Notes: generated by a model from the sequence alone, not told the origin. Shown: positions 48,455-62,862, counted from the first letter of the stretch. The stretch: 64,000 nt of DNA from Pyronema omphalodes (GCA_024516155.1 JAJJXM010000043.1:186001-250000); one strand, 5' to 3'. Numbers and translations: made by a program.

Positions 48455-51400
48455 CCTTCATAATTTGTCAGCCTCCCTTTCTTCTTCAGTCCTCTACATA
48501 GACTGCCGTTCTGTCCGTTGCTATTCATAACTCGGTAGACCGATCCAATGACATGTTCCTCGACCGTGCACCCATAATGCCCTCAATGTCAATCCCTCTG
48601 CTGATAATGATGTAGCGGCGGTAACAGCGGGTAACGGCGCAGGTTCGGAACATGTAGATATTGGTATCATGGCGGTGGTGTACGAAGCGACGAAGCAACA
48701 AGACAACGCAAACCATTATCGGGCTTCCGGCGGGGCGGGTGTTCTTACCTGGGTCCGAACGGAGACTTGTAGCCAACCTACTCATTCTCTCCCATTAGTC
48801 CCCTGATTCCGAATATCCTCTTCACACCGGCTCCTGTTGTCTGCGTGGGCGTAGGGTGCGGCGTACCATTTTGAATGTGTTTATCGTGAACGATGGTAGA
48901 TGACGAGGTGGTTGTATGAGGCGGGTTGCGTGTGGTGAACATCAAAGATCTCGGGCATGGTAGGGAGGGTAAAAGGGCGCTAAGATATGCGTTATCTGAT
49001 CGGGTGACGGGTATTATGTGGAGATCTATAGTATCGCGCCTTTTTGTCCATCAGCCGGTAACAAACTTGTGAGAAATTAATTTTCCATAGAATTTGCAAG
49101 CATAATCAATAATAACCACCCTCAAATTCCGCTTCCCTGGAAATCTGTACCTACTGTAGTGTGGCTCAACTGCGGCTGAACCCTCGGTGTATCTAGAGTA
49201 GTGCACCGGAATCACCAACCATCACCCCCGTCTTTGACCTTGCCGGAAGCCCCGGACACTGACTGCCGGAGCCCTGACTGAAGTTTGAACCTCCCGAACC
49301 TCGCCGCTGTCCGGTGAGCCCTGAGAGTCCATGTTACCAGGGGTCTCTCCATCATTCACCTAGTGCACGCCGAGCCTACTCTAGAGTAACAACTTTATTC
49401 CAACCACTGACAACAACTGACAACTTACAGTACCTTAGCCTAGTCTATGCAACCCCTCGTCATCTTGGTTTGACATTGCAGATTGCGGACACTGTTGGAT
49501 GCGGGGTTATGTGGCATTTCAGAGGATCCCGAATAAAGTGGTATCAATTGAGATGCAAGAACAGAAGTAGAGCTTAATTGGTGGTAATTGATTGAGATAA
49601 AAAAGCCATCTGTATACAGAAAACCCCACGGATTCTGGAAGTCAAAGTCTCAACGATGTTAATAGGCATGGCGTTTACCGGAGCCTAGTTGTATGTATAG
49701 AAGATTAGAGAAGCCATTCATCCCGTAATTCATCCCATTTTCTATATCCTCACCTATGTATGTATACATAATCATTCTTACCCCCCAATCTATCTATCTA
49801 TCTAGGAGCTTGAAATTAGATGCATTACACAGCCCCATTCCTAACACATCCTCATCACTATCCGCATCTTCAATGCCACACGAACTCATCAAGCCCGTAT
49901 GGTGACCATATTTCTATGTATTTCTAGCCCGATTCCAGTGTATGGTGTTGTATATACATCATCATCTTGCCACGTCGCAGGTTTCTTTCTAGCAGGACCA
50001 TTCTATGATCATATGTATGTAACACTATGTTGATGCCCTTTTTTTCTGCTGTTCTATGTAGGCTGCTGTACTGCTGCATCTGCATCTGCATCAGAATCTT
50101 CTATATACACGTATTCGGCGTTCTGCAAGGCACTTTTTTCTTGTCTTGTCTTGTATGTAGGCGGACAATAATTCAGCAATAACATAAATGCATCATGCAT
50201 CAACCTTAGCCCACTGGTGCCTAGTTTTGCCTACTCTAGCCTAGTTTTACCTAGTTTTGCTTATTTGTTGCCTAGTCGTTGCCTGGTCGTGCCTTAAAAT
50301 CAAGTCATCCATATCGTGGAAGTTTATTTATGCCACTATCGAATCATGTGACTTTTATAAAAAGCACCAATCAACCTACATACTTGCATTAAACCGTAGT
50401 TACATTTATGCATTTGGGTTTATGCATTTGGGTTTATACATTTGGGTTTATGCATTTGGGTTTATGCATTTGGGTTTATGCACCAAGATATCCTGCGTTC
50501 TCTAAGCTCTTGGCTTCCTGAGCTCTCTCGGTTTCTAGGTTCCTGAGCTTCTAATGTACCTGAGTTTCCTGGCTTCACTAAGTTCTTGGATTTCCGGGTT
50601 GAAAGTGTAACAGAAAAAAATATAAGCCCTGTCATACACAGGACACAGCAACGCAAGTTTCAACGCCATGACCGCGGGAAAAAAAAAACCTCGTATGTAG
50701 CTCGGCCCGCCAGCGGCTCGTGCCTCTCTCCTGATTCTTGGGTCTTGGATCTTGATGGAAGATATAAGCCTGGTGTCTGGTGATGGCGTCTGGTGCCTGG
50801 GGCTTGGGGCTTGGAGTCCGGGTTTTGGGACTGGCGGCGATAAATAGAGGGCTTTTCAATCGGTATATTCCATATCCTGAATACAGATTGTATGGAAATG
50901 GCGTATCTACGTATTTCCAGCTCCTGTGGCTAGATGTGAAAATATTATAGTCATAGATACCTTTCAGGCAGAAGAAACTACGGATGGAGAGCTCAGATAA
51001 TATAACGATACCAGAGATCTTATGGTTTCTCTGATGTCTGATGTAATGGTATATCTGGAAGATTTATGATAAGTAGTAGGACTGGTTGTGACTTATACCA
51101 CTCCAGCTACGTAAGTTACTCAAGTTACACCATTCACGGACGAGATCTCCAATTCCGATTTCCGAAACGTGGTACCGGCTCATGAATTGGGACTGATAGT
51201 TTATGTTCTTATACCCGTCCGTACAGTAGTGTATTTACTGCATATGAAAATTCATACGGAACGAAACAACAACACCCCCTCCCCCTCTCGCTATCAATTT
51301 ATCAGTCAGTCAACTATAATAAAAAGACATCCTCTGATTCTCTGATCCTCTAATTCTAAGATATGATTGATTATCGGTCCAAGTACACGACTACAAGTTT

Positions 51401-51775
51401 AAGAGCCGCCTAATGCCATCATCCATAAAGATTTGGAAATTTTCCTCTGTCATAATCACGCTTACTTTACATTCCAAAGCTCGAGAACTCAAGAATGATA
51501 CTTTTCATCGTATTATCTTATGTCGCACCGTGCCTTTGATTCATGATCCATAATCCATGATCCACCAAAATTTCTAAACTTCTAGTTTTTCTAAAAGTAA
51601 ATCTCATCTACAGGATATAGGATGTATCATATATTCTACATCATGAAACATTCCATGTGGTGAAATATCTCCCCAAAAGTCTCCTGGGGTTCTTCTATGT
51701 AGCCTAGATTATATACCATCCCTAACTTCTAAGTCCTGAATCCTATCCATAACCACAACCACAACCACTACCGCA

Positions 51776-51808
<33 letters not shown>

Positions 51809-54800
51809 ATTATCACCATCAAAAGGGTCCTATCAACCACAGTACATATATTATAAATTCCGGACTTGGTAATCTCCCAGGGGTGAGGGGTGGGGGTGCA
51901 ATTATGCTTAGTTATACCAGGGCATTCGGGTACTAGCGTACAGCCGTCGGTTGATGCCCCGGTTGGAGTATTACAGTTCCACGGTGTTACATGGTTCATG
52001 CATCTTACCGGGGTGAAGGCGTGAAGGAAAGAAAAGGAACTGAACTTCACAGGATGGATAGAGATGAAAGAGGAAGAATTTGATTTCTGTTTCTAAATAT
52101 GTATGTAGACATAGACATTTTGGACTTTGGTATGCGTATGCGTATGTATTGTAGTGTTCTGGATTTGTAGAGTTTTATAATCATTTATCATTTATTGCGA
52201 AGGAAGTTCAACGAACCTAGATAAAATATTGTGAGAGTTCCTTTTGCTATTTTCTTGTTTTTTTTTTCTGTCGTTATTTTAATTGATTGATGTATAGAAC
52301 GTGTACAGTATTTTATTAAATGGGGTGAGACTGTGTATATAGAGAGAAAGCTCATAAATATGGATGTATGTATGGATGGGTGGATGGATGCATCGATGGA
52401 CGAATGGATGTATGTACGGTGTTGATTCATAAGCTATCACTCAGCCTTGGCAGTCGGCGATTGGCGATATATTCCTATCCAATGCATCGAGAACACCTAA
52501 CAGTATCGAAAGTTTCTTCTTAACATACAGGCTACTTGTTGTTTTGAATAAAACTACAATCTGGATTAGAGAGAGAGTTATGGGTATAATATATCGTAAC
52601 ACCAAACTTCATTTTAATCCCTCGTGTCCTACAGCCACAGCGATCTTCGAAGAAATAGTCAAAAAAGACATTGTGATGGTTTATGGCCGGTCAAAGCTAA
52701 ATGTCGATTTTACTCAGGCCTCAAAGCATAAGTTCTAGAGAGAACTTGGCCTAGTTTAGTGAAATAACAATGAAAATGAAAATGGAAGTGAAGGGGATAT
52801 AGAAGCAGAATTAGAATGCGATGGGAGTTGCTGGTATTAGATGGAATGGATATTTTGTATTGGCAGTGCTGGTATGATAAAATGTGTGAGGTGTATATGG
52901 TTTGAGATAGTATGATGTTATGAGGCTGTGAGACTGTGATACTGTGTAGGTAATAAGCGTCTCTGGTGTAGTGGTGGCTCAGTGGGTACATAGCGAGTCT
53001 GCTACTCTGCTACTCCACGACTCTGCACTGTGGGTAGTCATTGAGATAATTTCTGTAAGTAAACAGATTCCTACATAAACCCCCACGCAATGGATATTAT
53101 TCCATGCCACTGGCTTCAAAAGACTGCAGCACCATATCCGCCATTAAATACGTTGCAGTCGTAGCTAAAGTTCTCTATTATACATTACTTCAAGAAACTA
53201 GCTGTCCATACATACCGTCTTTACATCGGCGGCTAAAACCAGAAGGAAGCTAACTATAGAAACATCAAAAAATACTTTTGTTTCCTCCGATTAAGCGCCT
53301 TATCCTTCATCCTTCCTGGACCCTCGCAAACAAAGACAAGCGCCATCATACTTATACTCATGCCAAGCTACGTTATTACGGTTATGGGTGACAAGGTGGT
53401 GACAAGCACAACCCCCAGGTAGGTTACATAATATGCACTTTGCAGCACTTTCGTCGAGACTCGAGTATGTAAAGATCAGACCAAATCTTACACCTTAAAG
53501 GGCTGAAATATGTATGTGCATACATCCCTCGAATTTCTCCAAGTCCGAGTTCGTGTTTTGGATGTTTCGAGTTTCTGATTTGAGTTGATGGTAAACGCTG
53601 GGAATAGAGCATGATTGTGTGTAGAGGATCATGTCAGCCACATGATTTGTATCGATAAGATTTGTTTTTTGCTCTTATTTTTTGGTGCTTCTGGCTGTCA
53701 TGCATACACACGCGAGGAGGAGCCATGATGATTACATAGAGCCGTATCACGATTACGATCATCTCATAGTTCTCGATGTTTCTAGAATCGGTAGGAAGAA
53801 GACTTACAAAAGTGTTGAAATTTTTTCGTATCTGTTTTTTTTTTACCAAAATGTTACCATTGGATACACCCCCCCCCCCCCCCCCCCCCCCCTCCCCAAC
53901 TCCAAGCGGTGTCCTCAGTCTTGTTTGTCACCTTCGCCGCAGTCCCACCAGTTTTGTCATTTTGTCAGCAAGCTTGGAATACAATGGTGTTCCGGGTCCG
54001 GTTCCGATCCGAGATTCGGCTTCTCTGGCTTCCTAGGTTCGCAGTGTCCGTAGCGTTCACTCACTCACTTACTCACGCGACTCCCGCTATCTCCGACAGG
54101 TTAAGAGTCACTTTTAGTTCCTAGGATTCCCTAAGGTGCTGCTAAAGTTACTTGACTCTAGTCGTTTAATCAAACCTGGTACATAGGTGTGGTCACCATA
54201 AGTGGCAGCTAAAAATGGCGAATGATGAATCGTCATCGCTTGTGGGTAGTGAGGTGGTGGTGGGTATTTGGGAGAGCGAAGAGTTGTGGTATTCTGTATT
54301 GTTGCTGTTGAGTATGGTGGATAGACACCGTACAGTATGTGATTGATGTATGAATTAATTTAATTGTTTGATATTGACTTTGAAATATGTGTTCTGTTCG
54401 AATCAGATTCGGGTCAAACTGAAACCACTGCACCTACTGTGTTGGTTGTTGCTTGACATTCACATTGACTTAGAATATTGTTTTTTTGAATTAAACACTG
54501 GTCAAACTGGACCTGAATTTACTCGTTGTCGCCTATCAATCTCTCAACCCCATCGCCCCCCCCCCCTCCATGGTATAGTGGAGATGGATGCAGCGCAAGC
54601 AGTGCAAGCAGCAGCAGCAGCTCTGCGACCACAACCAGCGCAGACAGCTCGATCAGCAACGAGCGCATACAACTACTACACCTTGCCGCAGCTGGCCAGT
54701 GTCTCCTGTCCGTCCTCTCCGTATCGTCGAACTTTCTTCCATCCTCCACCATCTCCTCTGTTTCGTCCAACCCGACTGCCAACCAGACGAATTTCGAGAC

Positions 54801-55969
54801 TCACACAGGTTGTCTGTCCAGCAGCCACTCACTCTGACATCAAAAGTGTACTGCTCCCGTCCCCGACAGTCTTTCAGCAGCTCCTCAACAGTTCACGCGC
54901 ACCCTCCAGCCTAAAAAGAAGATACTATTAACAGCTGCATACATACGCACTGTCAAAAGTCAAGATCTTCTACCCGCTACACTCGTTTTTATTTTATTTC
55001 ACCATCCTTTTTTGATTATCTACTGTTTTAAAAAACAGTACACAATACTGCTGCGGTCAAAATACAATCCTTACTGTGTTGTCACGTCCACACGACAAGA
55101 GTTGCGGCATTCGCAGCACTCTCTCACTCTCACTCTCTCACTCTCACTCTCTATCTCTATCTATCTCTCTTCGGTCGCAGTGTGCACCAGCGAAACAGCG
55201 AACGCGAACGGGGAACTCTCCCGCTGAACCAACATTCAAGAAGTCCGTTGCTCTCATCTTATTTTTTATTCACCCTTCCTTATGACTTGCTCCAACCCTC
55301 TCCTCTCCTTTGAACCTCTTGAGTCCCCAAGCCCTTTGCTCTCGTCCTGAATAGGACTGCCTGGCTGCCACAGGCCACCACTAGAGTATATACCTCCACT
55401 CACTCTTATCGCCCCCCTCCTCCATTTACCCCATCCACACTGCCTGCCTGACAGACGGAACCAGACCTAACCAAACCACCACCCCCCTCCCCTCCCCTCT
55501 CTCTTGCCCGTTCCATCGCTAGTCCCGGCGGCTTAACCCACCGCAACTGCACTGGAACATCAATCACATCACTGACACTGCTCCTCTTCTGCTGCTGCTG
55601 GATATACAGCACTGATTACGCAAGAAGACATACCTCTCTGCACAAGAGACCCCTTTCTGCCATATCACGTCACTCCTCTGCCTATACTCCCTCGTTCCAC
55701 CCTCCATCTCTACATATCCCAAGCGACAGAAAATACATTTACTTGCAGTAAATCTGCAGGTAGCTCTTCCCGATCACACTCTCTCCTTCGCCTCTCGGCT
55801 TTTTGTTGTGGCTCTACTACAGTTGCTCAGTATCGCCACCAGCAGCTTTAAACCGTCACCTCTTTGACAGCCTACGCCACGTACTCTAGTACTACTTTCT
55901 ACGCTTCGAGCGCTTGACCATACGGCGTCGCCAACCAGCTTGGTTGACACTCGCTAACATTTGTTTGAC
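48455..55969. other. 7.5-kb intergenic region, no gene supported
   Basis: Open frames are short or built on repeats. Landmarks are a 14-bp array (50405-50480), CAC repeats (51778-51806), a run of 24 C (53869-53892), CTCTCACT repeats (55120-55160) and a pyrimidine-rich tract (55260-55960) that is probably the promoter and long leader of the RING gene. Frames at 54368-54931 (plus) are Ala/Ser/Pro-rich and may belong to an upstream leader. Confidence 0.5.
50405..50480 (+). repeat. 14-bp tandem repeat (TTTATGCATTTGGG)n
   Basis: About five and a half copies of TTTATGCATTTGGG, one with TACA instead of TGCA. Confidence 0.9.
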
Positions 55970-58596
55970 ATGCAGTCAGGTTCCAACTCTAGAATCAGCG
56001 GAAATAACTCGCGGCCTATCAACGAAGCCGAGCCGATTGATATCGACGCAAGATCTATTAGAAACGTACCCGCCGAGTCTCTATATCCAGAAGTCTTCTT
56101 AGACACAGAGTCTCCCGAAGCAGATTCAAGTTCCATCCTGCATCACGATACTCCCATGGGTCAGAGTGCTTCTTCGGCCCGTGTGACGAGAAATTCAAAT
56201 GGAGGCGCTTCAAGACGGCGACGACATTCGCAGACACAAGAGGGGGGTGATGTGGATGCCGGTGCAGAGAGGGCTGCAACTATCCGAGCTCAACGGAGTA
56301 GAAGATTGAGTGAACGTTTTGCCTTGAGAGGTCGCATGACTCGATCCGGCTCTGTAACATCTGCTTCTTCCTCGTCTTCATCTTCCTCTTCTTCGGCAAA
56401 TGGCGTATTGAGAAGTCGAGTGCCGGGCCTTCGGTTCCGACCAAGAACAAATACGCGGTATACAACACGCTCGCAATCTCCTGAGACAACTAGGGGAAAC
56501 TCTCGACAGCTATCCCAACGCTGGAATTTAACCCCTCTTAATCCGGATACATATACCCCGATACTGCATACAAATAACTCGGTAAATTCAAATAACTCGG
56601 TAGATTCAAATGAATCGGTATATGCAAATTCAAATGCGGAAATGGTAGATGTCTCTCCCGCATCAACCATCACCCCCCAAACACATGCTCGACAGACGGA
56701 GGAAGCGCAAGCAGCAGCCGGACCATCACGAACGAGAACAAGGATGAACCGGGTTAGAGATTCTATCAGTTCATGGTCTGATTTCATACGACCCACTAGA
56801 CGGAGCCCAGAAACTCGTAATACAACCAGAGCAAGTTCCTCGGCTCCGGAAAACAATGCTGTGAATGATACTGCTGCAGATGGAGATTCGGATACCACGA
56901 GAAGACCACATTCACCAAATCGACATGATAGACCGTCTTTGTTTGGCCCTGGTTCGGCCAGCTCTAATTTCCTGAATGGAATTCGAGATAATAACCCATC
57001 CCGGGTGAGACCCGGTGAGGATCAGGCGGCTATGTTGTCTCGGTTGTTATCGGTAGCGGCAGCAGCAACTGCAGCTTCATTGGTTGGAGATGCGGAGGAG
57101 GCGATTAGTCAGGCACAGGATGTTGGAGGAGATAATGGTGGAGATGGAAGTTTCGAAGCATTTTTGCGTGCTTTGCAAAACGGACGTTTGGAAACGGCGC
57201 TCAGAAATGGTGGGAACGAAATGGGTGGTGGAGCCGGTGCTCCTGGATCAGAACGGGACGGAGAAAACGGTGTACTTTCTTTGAATTTCTTCCGGATGTT
57301 CCGATTTGGAAGTCAGCCTGCAAACAACGCAGATGGAGAGAACAACGAAAATGGAGAGGAGGGTAGTGGTAGAATGGTACCAGTTATCATCGTTGGAATC
57401 AGATCCGTTTCGCCACGGGATTCTACAGAGGAAGGAGGAAATGCTCGGCCAACACCATTTTTTGACGCCCTGGCGAACCTGCCGGTCAGCGTGCCATCGG
57501 TCCAGAGAAGACCTCGTCTCGGAAGTTCCGGGAACGTCACAATGACCCACCACGGTCATAGACGGGCGACTTCCCTTGGAAGTCCTAGCAGGCCTTCTGC
57601 TAGCAACGCTTCGACTCCTCCTGAATACGTCACGGGAATTAACCCATTTGCTACCCCGCACCACCACAGTAGCACTGACACCCCCTCTGGTCCTTCTCCT
57701 CCACCTACAACCCCGTCAGAACGGGAAACCATTCCCCTATTTGGCAGCCCCGGCGCCCGTAGGAGCACTCTGGAACCCGCTATTCAAGACCCATTTACAG
57801 GAGGCGAGGGTGCCCCACGAAGAGATCCCTTCAGAAGGACTACCCGCCGCCTCAGCAATCCTGATGCTGATTCTTCAGCAGAGCGAGCGAGGAATTTGGT
57901 TCCCAACATGCGCAGTGGAAGTTCTAGCGTTAGCGAGGCATCCGGAAGAGATTTCGGGGCCAGTAACCGTCCGCTAGCACCTACGCCAGAAACTAGAAGT
58001 TGGATCATTTATGTGCTTGGTGGATCTTACCCCGAGAATCACCCGATCCTTACTACCCCCAGTTTGTTCACTGATGTAAGTTTTGATGTGCCGAGAGAGA
58101 TTTGGAAATGCGATGCTTATTTGATAATAGGAACCCACATACGAGGATATGACCCTTTTATCCTCTCTCCTTGGACCTGCGAAGCTTCCCGTCGCAGCTA
58201 GGGAAGATTTAGAATCTGCAGGAGGAGTGTTTATCTTCGCAGAAGGATCAGCAGAGCAATATGGAGCCGGTAATGTTGAGCGATGTTTAATCTGTCTCTC
58301 GGATTACGAGGAAGGGGAATCCTGCAGACAGCTCGTAAAATGCAGCCATATTTTCCATAGGGAATGTATTGACGAGGTTTGTTGTTAAACTCCCCAGGTA
58401 TTAAGCTTATCTAACAATTTAACAGTGGTTAACTACCGGTCGTAATTCTTGCCCCTTGTGTAGAGGCGAAGGAGTGGAGGAAAAATCCAAAGCAGCAGCA
58501 ACCTCGGGAGCTGGGCCCTCTTCGGCTTCTACTGCGCCTTCAACTGTAACGGATACTACTGAGACCCAAACGGATAATACAGCCACCGCTTCATAG
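55970..58596 (+). CDS. RING-H2 finger protein, putative E3 ubiquitin ligase
   Basis: Three exons: 55970-58075, 58131-58376 and 58426-58596, with introns of 55 and 49 nt (GTAAGT...ATAG and GTTTGT...ACAG), giving 840 residues. Residues 1-680 are disordered and Ser/Arg/Asn-rich, with a serine run (about 127-137). A conserved fungal block, SWIIYVLGGSYPENHPIL through YEDMTLLSSLLGPAK, precedes the RING. The RING-H2 (about 754-797) reads CLIC, then KCSHIFHREC, then WL...CPLC, with all eight ligands present (C3H2C3). RING-H2 proteins recruit E2 enzymes and ubiquitinate substrates; the target is unknown. The tail is Thr/Ser-rich. The start ATG overlaps a sequence resembling a 3' splice site (GCTAAC...ATGCAG), so an upstream exon with an earlier start is possible. 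Confidence 0.88.
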
Positions 58597-59880
58597 GATG
58601 AAGATGCGGAAGAAGATGTGGAAGAAGATACGGAAGATGATTAAGACGAATGTCTTCCATATTTATGTTGGCTTTTTTTTGTAGTGTGCAATTGGAACCC
58701 GTCTATGGGTTTCTTATTACGTGTTTTCGTTAGATGCGAATCGGGGTTTTTTTTTTTTTTCTTTAACATAGGGGTTTTTTTTGCGTAGTCAAGCTGCATA
58801 GGATACATTTTTGTACTGCGTTTTTCTATTATTATTTGCTCTGGAGGATTGGGATGAGGATTATGGGTTGTGAATTTCGGGGGAGAATTTACTGGTTAAG
58901 TGGGAATATGAATATTTAAAGCGGGGATATTTAATGGTGCTTGTGGTGGGGTTAACCACATGAAGCCTAGAGAGCAGCGAGCTAGGAAGGGGAAATGCAA
59001 CCACAGCATTGATGGAGGAATGCAGGAAGGAAGGAAGAAAGACATGGAGGGTTATTTGGTGGATTCAGCAACACCAAATACCCCCGAAAGTGTTAAAGCG
59101 ATTTGGACAAGGCCAGCTATTACTTGTCCGGCCTATACTAGGTTGAAAGTAATTATTATGATGTATTTTAGAATACCAAGAAGAAATTATAAAGAACACT
59201 TTTTTTAATCGATGGATTTTTTTAGTGCATTGGATGTTGCTGAAAAATGGAGAGAGAGAGCTATTCTTTTATATTTTTTTTTTTCCTTCGAGAGAAAGGA
59301 TGCTTTTGCTTTGGTGCGGAAATTTATATTCATATTTTTTGTTTGCCATATTAGAAACCGCATACACTGCCGCTGTTGCAGCTCCCTGGTCAGGAAAATT
59401 TGTGAATTATGTAGAATATTTCTTTCTTTCTTTTTTTTTTTTGCTTCTCTCCCCATATCTTCTTTCACTTCCTCTTTCGTTCCTTCTCTCTCTTTTATTC
59501 TCAGTATTCTATAATACATCATCCCCTGTAACCTTTACTCTTTTTTTTCATACTCTTCAACTTGATTCCGTTTTCTTTTTCTTTTTTTTTTTTTGGCCTT
59601 TGATAAGGTTATCTCGTAATTTTTTTTTCTCTTAGTTCAGGGGGTTTCTTCTGATTCTCTTTTTCTTTCTTTTTGGGGCTTCTTGCTCCTTTCGTCATCT
59701 TTGGAATGCTTTAACACTTTTGCTGTGATATGGTGTTGCTATGAGGAAGAAAAAGAGAGCGGAGCGGTGGGGAAGGGGGGTTTATGTAGGATTTTTACGG
59801 TGCTGGATCGTGCTGGATCGTGCTGTACTGTGCTGTGCTGTGCTGTGATATGCTGTGATATGCTGTACCGGAATAGAATG

Positions 59881-59938
59881 GGATAAAGAAAAACGGATCA
59901 AGAAAAACGGATCAAGAAAAACGGATAAAGAAAAACGA
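59881..59938 (+). repeat. 14-bp tandem repeat (AAGAAAAACGGATC)n
   Basis: Four copies of an AAGAAAAACGGATC-type unit. Confidence 0.9.
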
Positions 59939-60000
59939 ATGACTCACAGGTATGGGTATACGCAAGTATTTTTTTTCTTTTTCTTGTAGTTATGATACCA

Positions 60001-60066
60001 GGAAACTGGAGGATGGAAACTGGAAACTGGAGGCTGGAAACTGGAAACTGGAAACTGGAAGTTGGA
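60001..60066 (+). repeat. GGAAACT minisatellite
   Basis: Tandem GGAAACT/GGAGGCT heptamers with slight variation. Confidence 0.8.
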
Positions 60067-60180
60067 ATCTGGAGACGGATCATGGATCACGGGGAGGGAG
60101 TATGGAATTGATGGATGATGGATGATGGATCATGGATCATGGGTTGAAAATGGGGGATTGGGTGTAGGGAACTGAGAATT

Positions 60181-60261
60181 GGGAATTGGGAATTGGGTGT
60201 TGGGATTGGGGATTGGGGATTGGGATTGGGATTGGGATTGGGATTGGGATTGGGATTGGGG
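60181..60261 (+). repeat. GGGATT/GGGAATT array
   Basis: About a dozen copies of a GGGATT-type unit, some with an extra G or A. It differs from the common fungal telomere repeat TTAGGG by unit sequence. Confidence 0.85.
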
Positions 60262-61596
60262 AGTTGAGGAGTTGAGGAGTTGGTGAAGTTGGTGAAGATG
60301 TATTTATGAATTTGAAGTTGTAAATTAGAGAATACAGTGGAGAATTAAAGAATAGGAATAACAGAGTTAATGTATTCTATTACTCATAAATTCGATTAGC
60401 TAACGATGGGGCAATAAATTGATGGTTTGATGAATTGACAAACTCCCATGGCTCGTATATACATACTGTTATGTATAATCTGCCCTATGTGTATTTCAGT
60501 CTTTCTGTAGCCCTGTCGATTTATTTTATCGGTTTATTGGTTTATCTATAAAGTAACTAAGATTATACGAAACTATGGAAACAAAAATGTAGAAACCTAA
60601 ATCTCAGTCTCGAACCCGATGTTTCGGGGTTTCGGGTTTCGGGCTTTCGGGGTTCGGGTTTTAGGTTTTAGGTATCAAGTCCGGATGCGGACTTGTATAT
60701 CTGAGGACATGTACGCCATACAGATGGCAAGATATTGCAGCATACACAGGGCAGCATAACTTATTCCTCGTTCTCGGTTCCTCCTTCTTGGCGATATATA
60801 TCCCTTCTCTTTTTTTCTTTGTTTTGAAAGTAAGTCAGAAGTCAGAAGTCAGAAGTTGGGATTCAAAAGTTTAGAAACCCGAACGTAATAATTAGATAAT
60901 TCAATAAGCGATGGAATTTAGAGCTAGGGTAGAAATTACTTTTGCGCCTTCGTATCTTCGTATCTCGGGGTCGGAAGTTAGAAGTCAGAAGTCAAAATTC
61001 AGGAGTCGGGATTTAAAAGTCAGAGTTCACATAATAGGTACATGTAGTAGCTGTAGTATGTAAAGCAAGCTGAGCCGAGGTGAAACCAGGGGCCAGGAAC
61101 TAGGAACTGAGATTTTCAAAATGACAAGATGCAAGATTCAAGATACTATGGTGCTATGGTGTTTTGGTGCAGTATGCCCAACCACCCTAGCTAGATCTTT
61201 CATGCAATTTCCTATTGTCTACTCTACAATGTCTACAATGTCTATAATACTCCAAGTCGGAAGGATATCTAGAACTTCTATGCCTAGGATACCTAAGATG
61301 CCTAAGATGACTGAGGTGCTACACCGCAATCGGGCACACCCTACACATCGTGCACCCTATACAATCCACAAACTCACAGACATACGTAGCAATAAAATAA
61401 TAGAACAATGACATAGGACAATATGATAGAAGAAAGCATGACCTTGGAAGTTTTCATGAAAGAGCCCTGTCATAAAGTACTGATTTTAAATATATGTAGG
61501 TAATGAAGATTAAAAAGACGTTTGGTGTTTCTGGCCCCGAGGAGGAAGTTGTACAAGGAGATATGTCAGACATATGAGGGGGCAAAAATTCACCGC

Positions 61597-61668
61597 AATG
61601 GTCGCAATAGTCGTAATGGTCGTAATGGTCGTAATGGTCGTAATGGTCGCAATGGTCGCAATGTTCGC
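61597..61668 (+). repeat. 9-bp tandem repeat (AATGGTCGT)n
   Basis: About eight copies of AATGGTCGY. As the unit is a multiple of three, open frames across it show Asn-Gly-Arg repeats; this is probably not coding. A CCTCA repeat follows (61683-61708). Confidence 0.9.
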
Positions 61669-62862
61669 AGTGGGTGTAGGATTTACCTCACCTCACCTCA
61701 CCTCACCCTTATCCCTGCCGGAGTACAAATCCATAACTTCAAAGGTTCATATCTGAAAATCACTAAAGGCAGAAGTTGAAAATAAGAGTTCTGAGGTGGT
61801 TGATTTTGAATCATCTCAGTACAGAAAAAAGATATTTGTTTAGTACTTCCTGGAAGGCAGGTTCAAGTCAGTTGTCGCCGGTTGGTATTCACAGTTGTAT
61901 GCATGTACCCACCCGAATCCTCGGGTACAGGGCCTCCACTAGTCCAGATCCCAGGCCTCAGGGTCTCTAGTTTCCAGCTTCTAGCTTCTTTCTATGTATG
62001 TCGAGATCCACCCCTCCGCGCCTTCCATTTTTCCTGGCTCCCCAACAGCTAAAAACCAAAAGCCAAGATGATCGACCGGACCTAAAAAAAGTTTAAGTTT
62101 TAGGTTGAACCTTCCGTTGTGCAGTTCTGTGGTGTGCTATCTCCAGACTCCAGACCTTTCTTCCGAGCCGGGTGTGGACGGCGATAGGTTATTGGTAATC
62201 CACTGCAAGCTCGTGTAGCTCCATGCGTTCCATAGCATATAAAAACCGACCCTCCTCGTGCCGCGCGCTGAATCTCGCTCTCACTCTCGTTCATAATCGT
62301 TATAGCAACAACCACCAGCTCCAGGCAGCGTTAAAAGGTAGTCGATACAAGCTCTCTTTGTTGGGTGTTGGTATCGACGGCTCTCTCTCCAAAATAAAGG
62401 AGGGATTTGAAAACCTTTTACTTCGAGTTCGACTTCGATTTTTACTGCTACGCTCACTTCGACTGACTGGATTCCGCGACTTTTTCTGGAACACGCGATT
62501 TGTTTTCACCGGGTCGAGAATTTTTTTGTGGTTGTGGGAAAAAAAAAACAGCGTTTGAACCCCTGCAGGAACGGATCTGCCTGGCTTGGGATTTGGGATT
62601 TCGGGATTTTCGGGATTTTTTTGAGACTTTTACTTTTTTCGGGGCTTTCGAGATTTTCGCTGCTGTCGATACTTCCGTTACGTTTGCTACATTCGCTACG
62701 GTCTAGCTACGGTCTCGATTATTTCGTTTTTTCGGATTCACCTGCTTGATCGGAATTTTCGGGCTTTTTCGATCTTTTGAGAACTTTGTCGAGCTCTTTG
62801 TTGGACTTTGTAGAGCTTTATTGAACTGCGTCAAGCCTCGTCGGACCTCGTCAAGCTCCCCG

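Larger units (their letters stand above)
58597..62862. other. Intergenic, T-rich and minisatellite-rich
   Basis: No gene supported. It contains T-rich tracts (58740-58790, 59270-59640), CTGTG repeats (59815-59865) and several minisatellites listed separately. AGAAGTC repeats occur near 60835-60855. The final 500 bp form the upstream region of the MOSC gene. Confidence 0.55.

Noticed and set aside
51709..52050. 113-codon minus-strand frame with an N-terminal cysteine-rich part
   Set aside because: The C-terminal half is a translated CAC microsatellite, the N-terminus is a poor signal peptide, and a GTAAGA donor interrupts it without a convincing partner exon.
54368..54931. 187-codon frame upstream of the RING gene
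   Set aside because: Ala/Ser/Pro-rich with competing frames and no domain; more likely promoter or leader sequence.
60181..60261. GGGATT array as an interstitial telomere
   Set aside because: The unit is not the fungal TTAGGG and its phase varies; treated as an ordinary minisatellite.
61597..61668. Asn-Gly-Arg repeat protein or CRISPR-like array
   Set aside because: A plain 9-bp tandem repeat without spacers; the open frames are a consequence of the repeat unit length.
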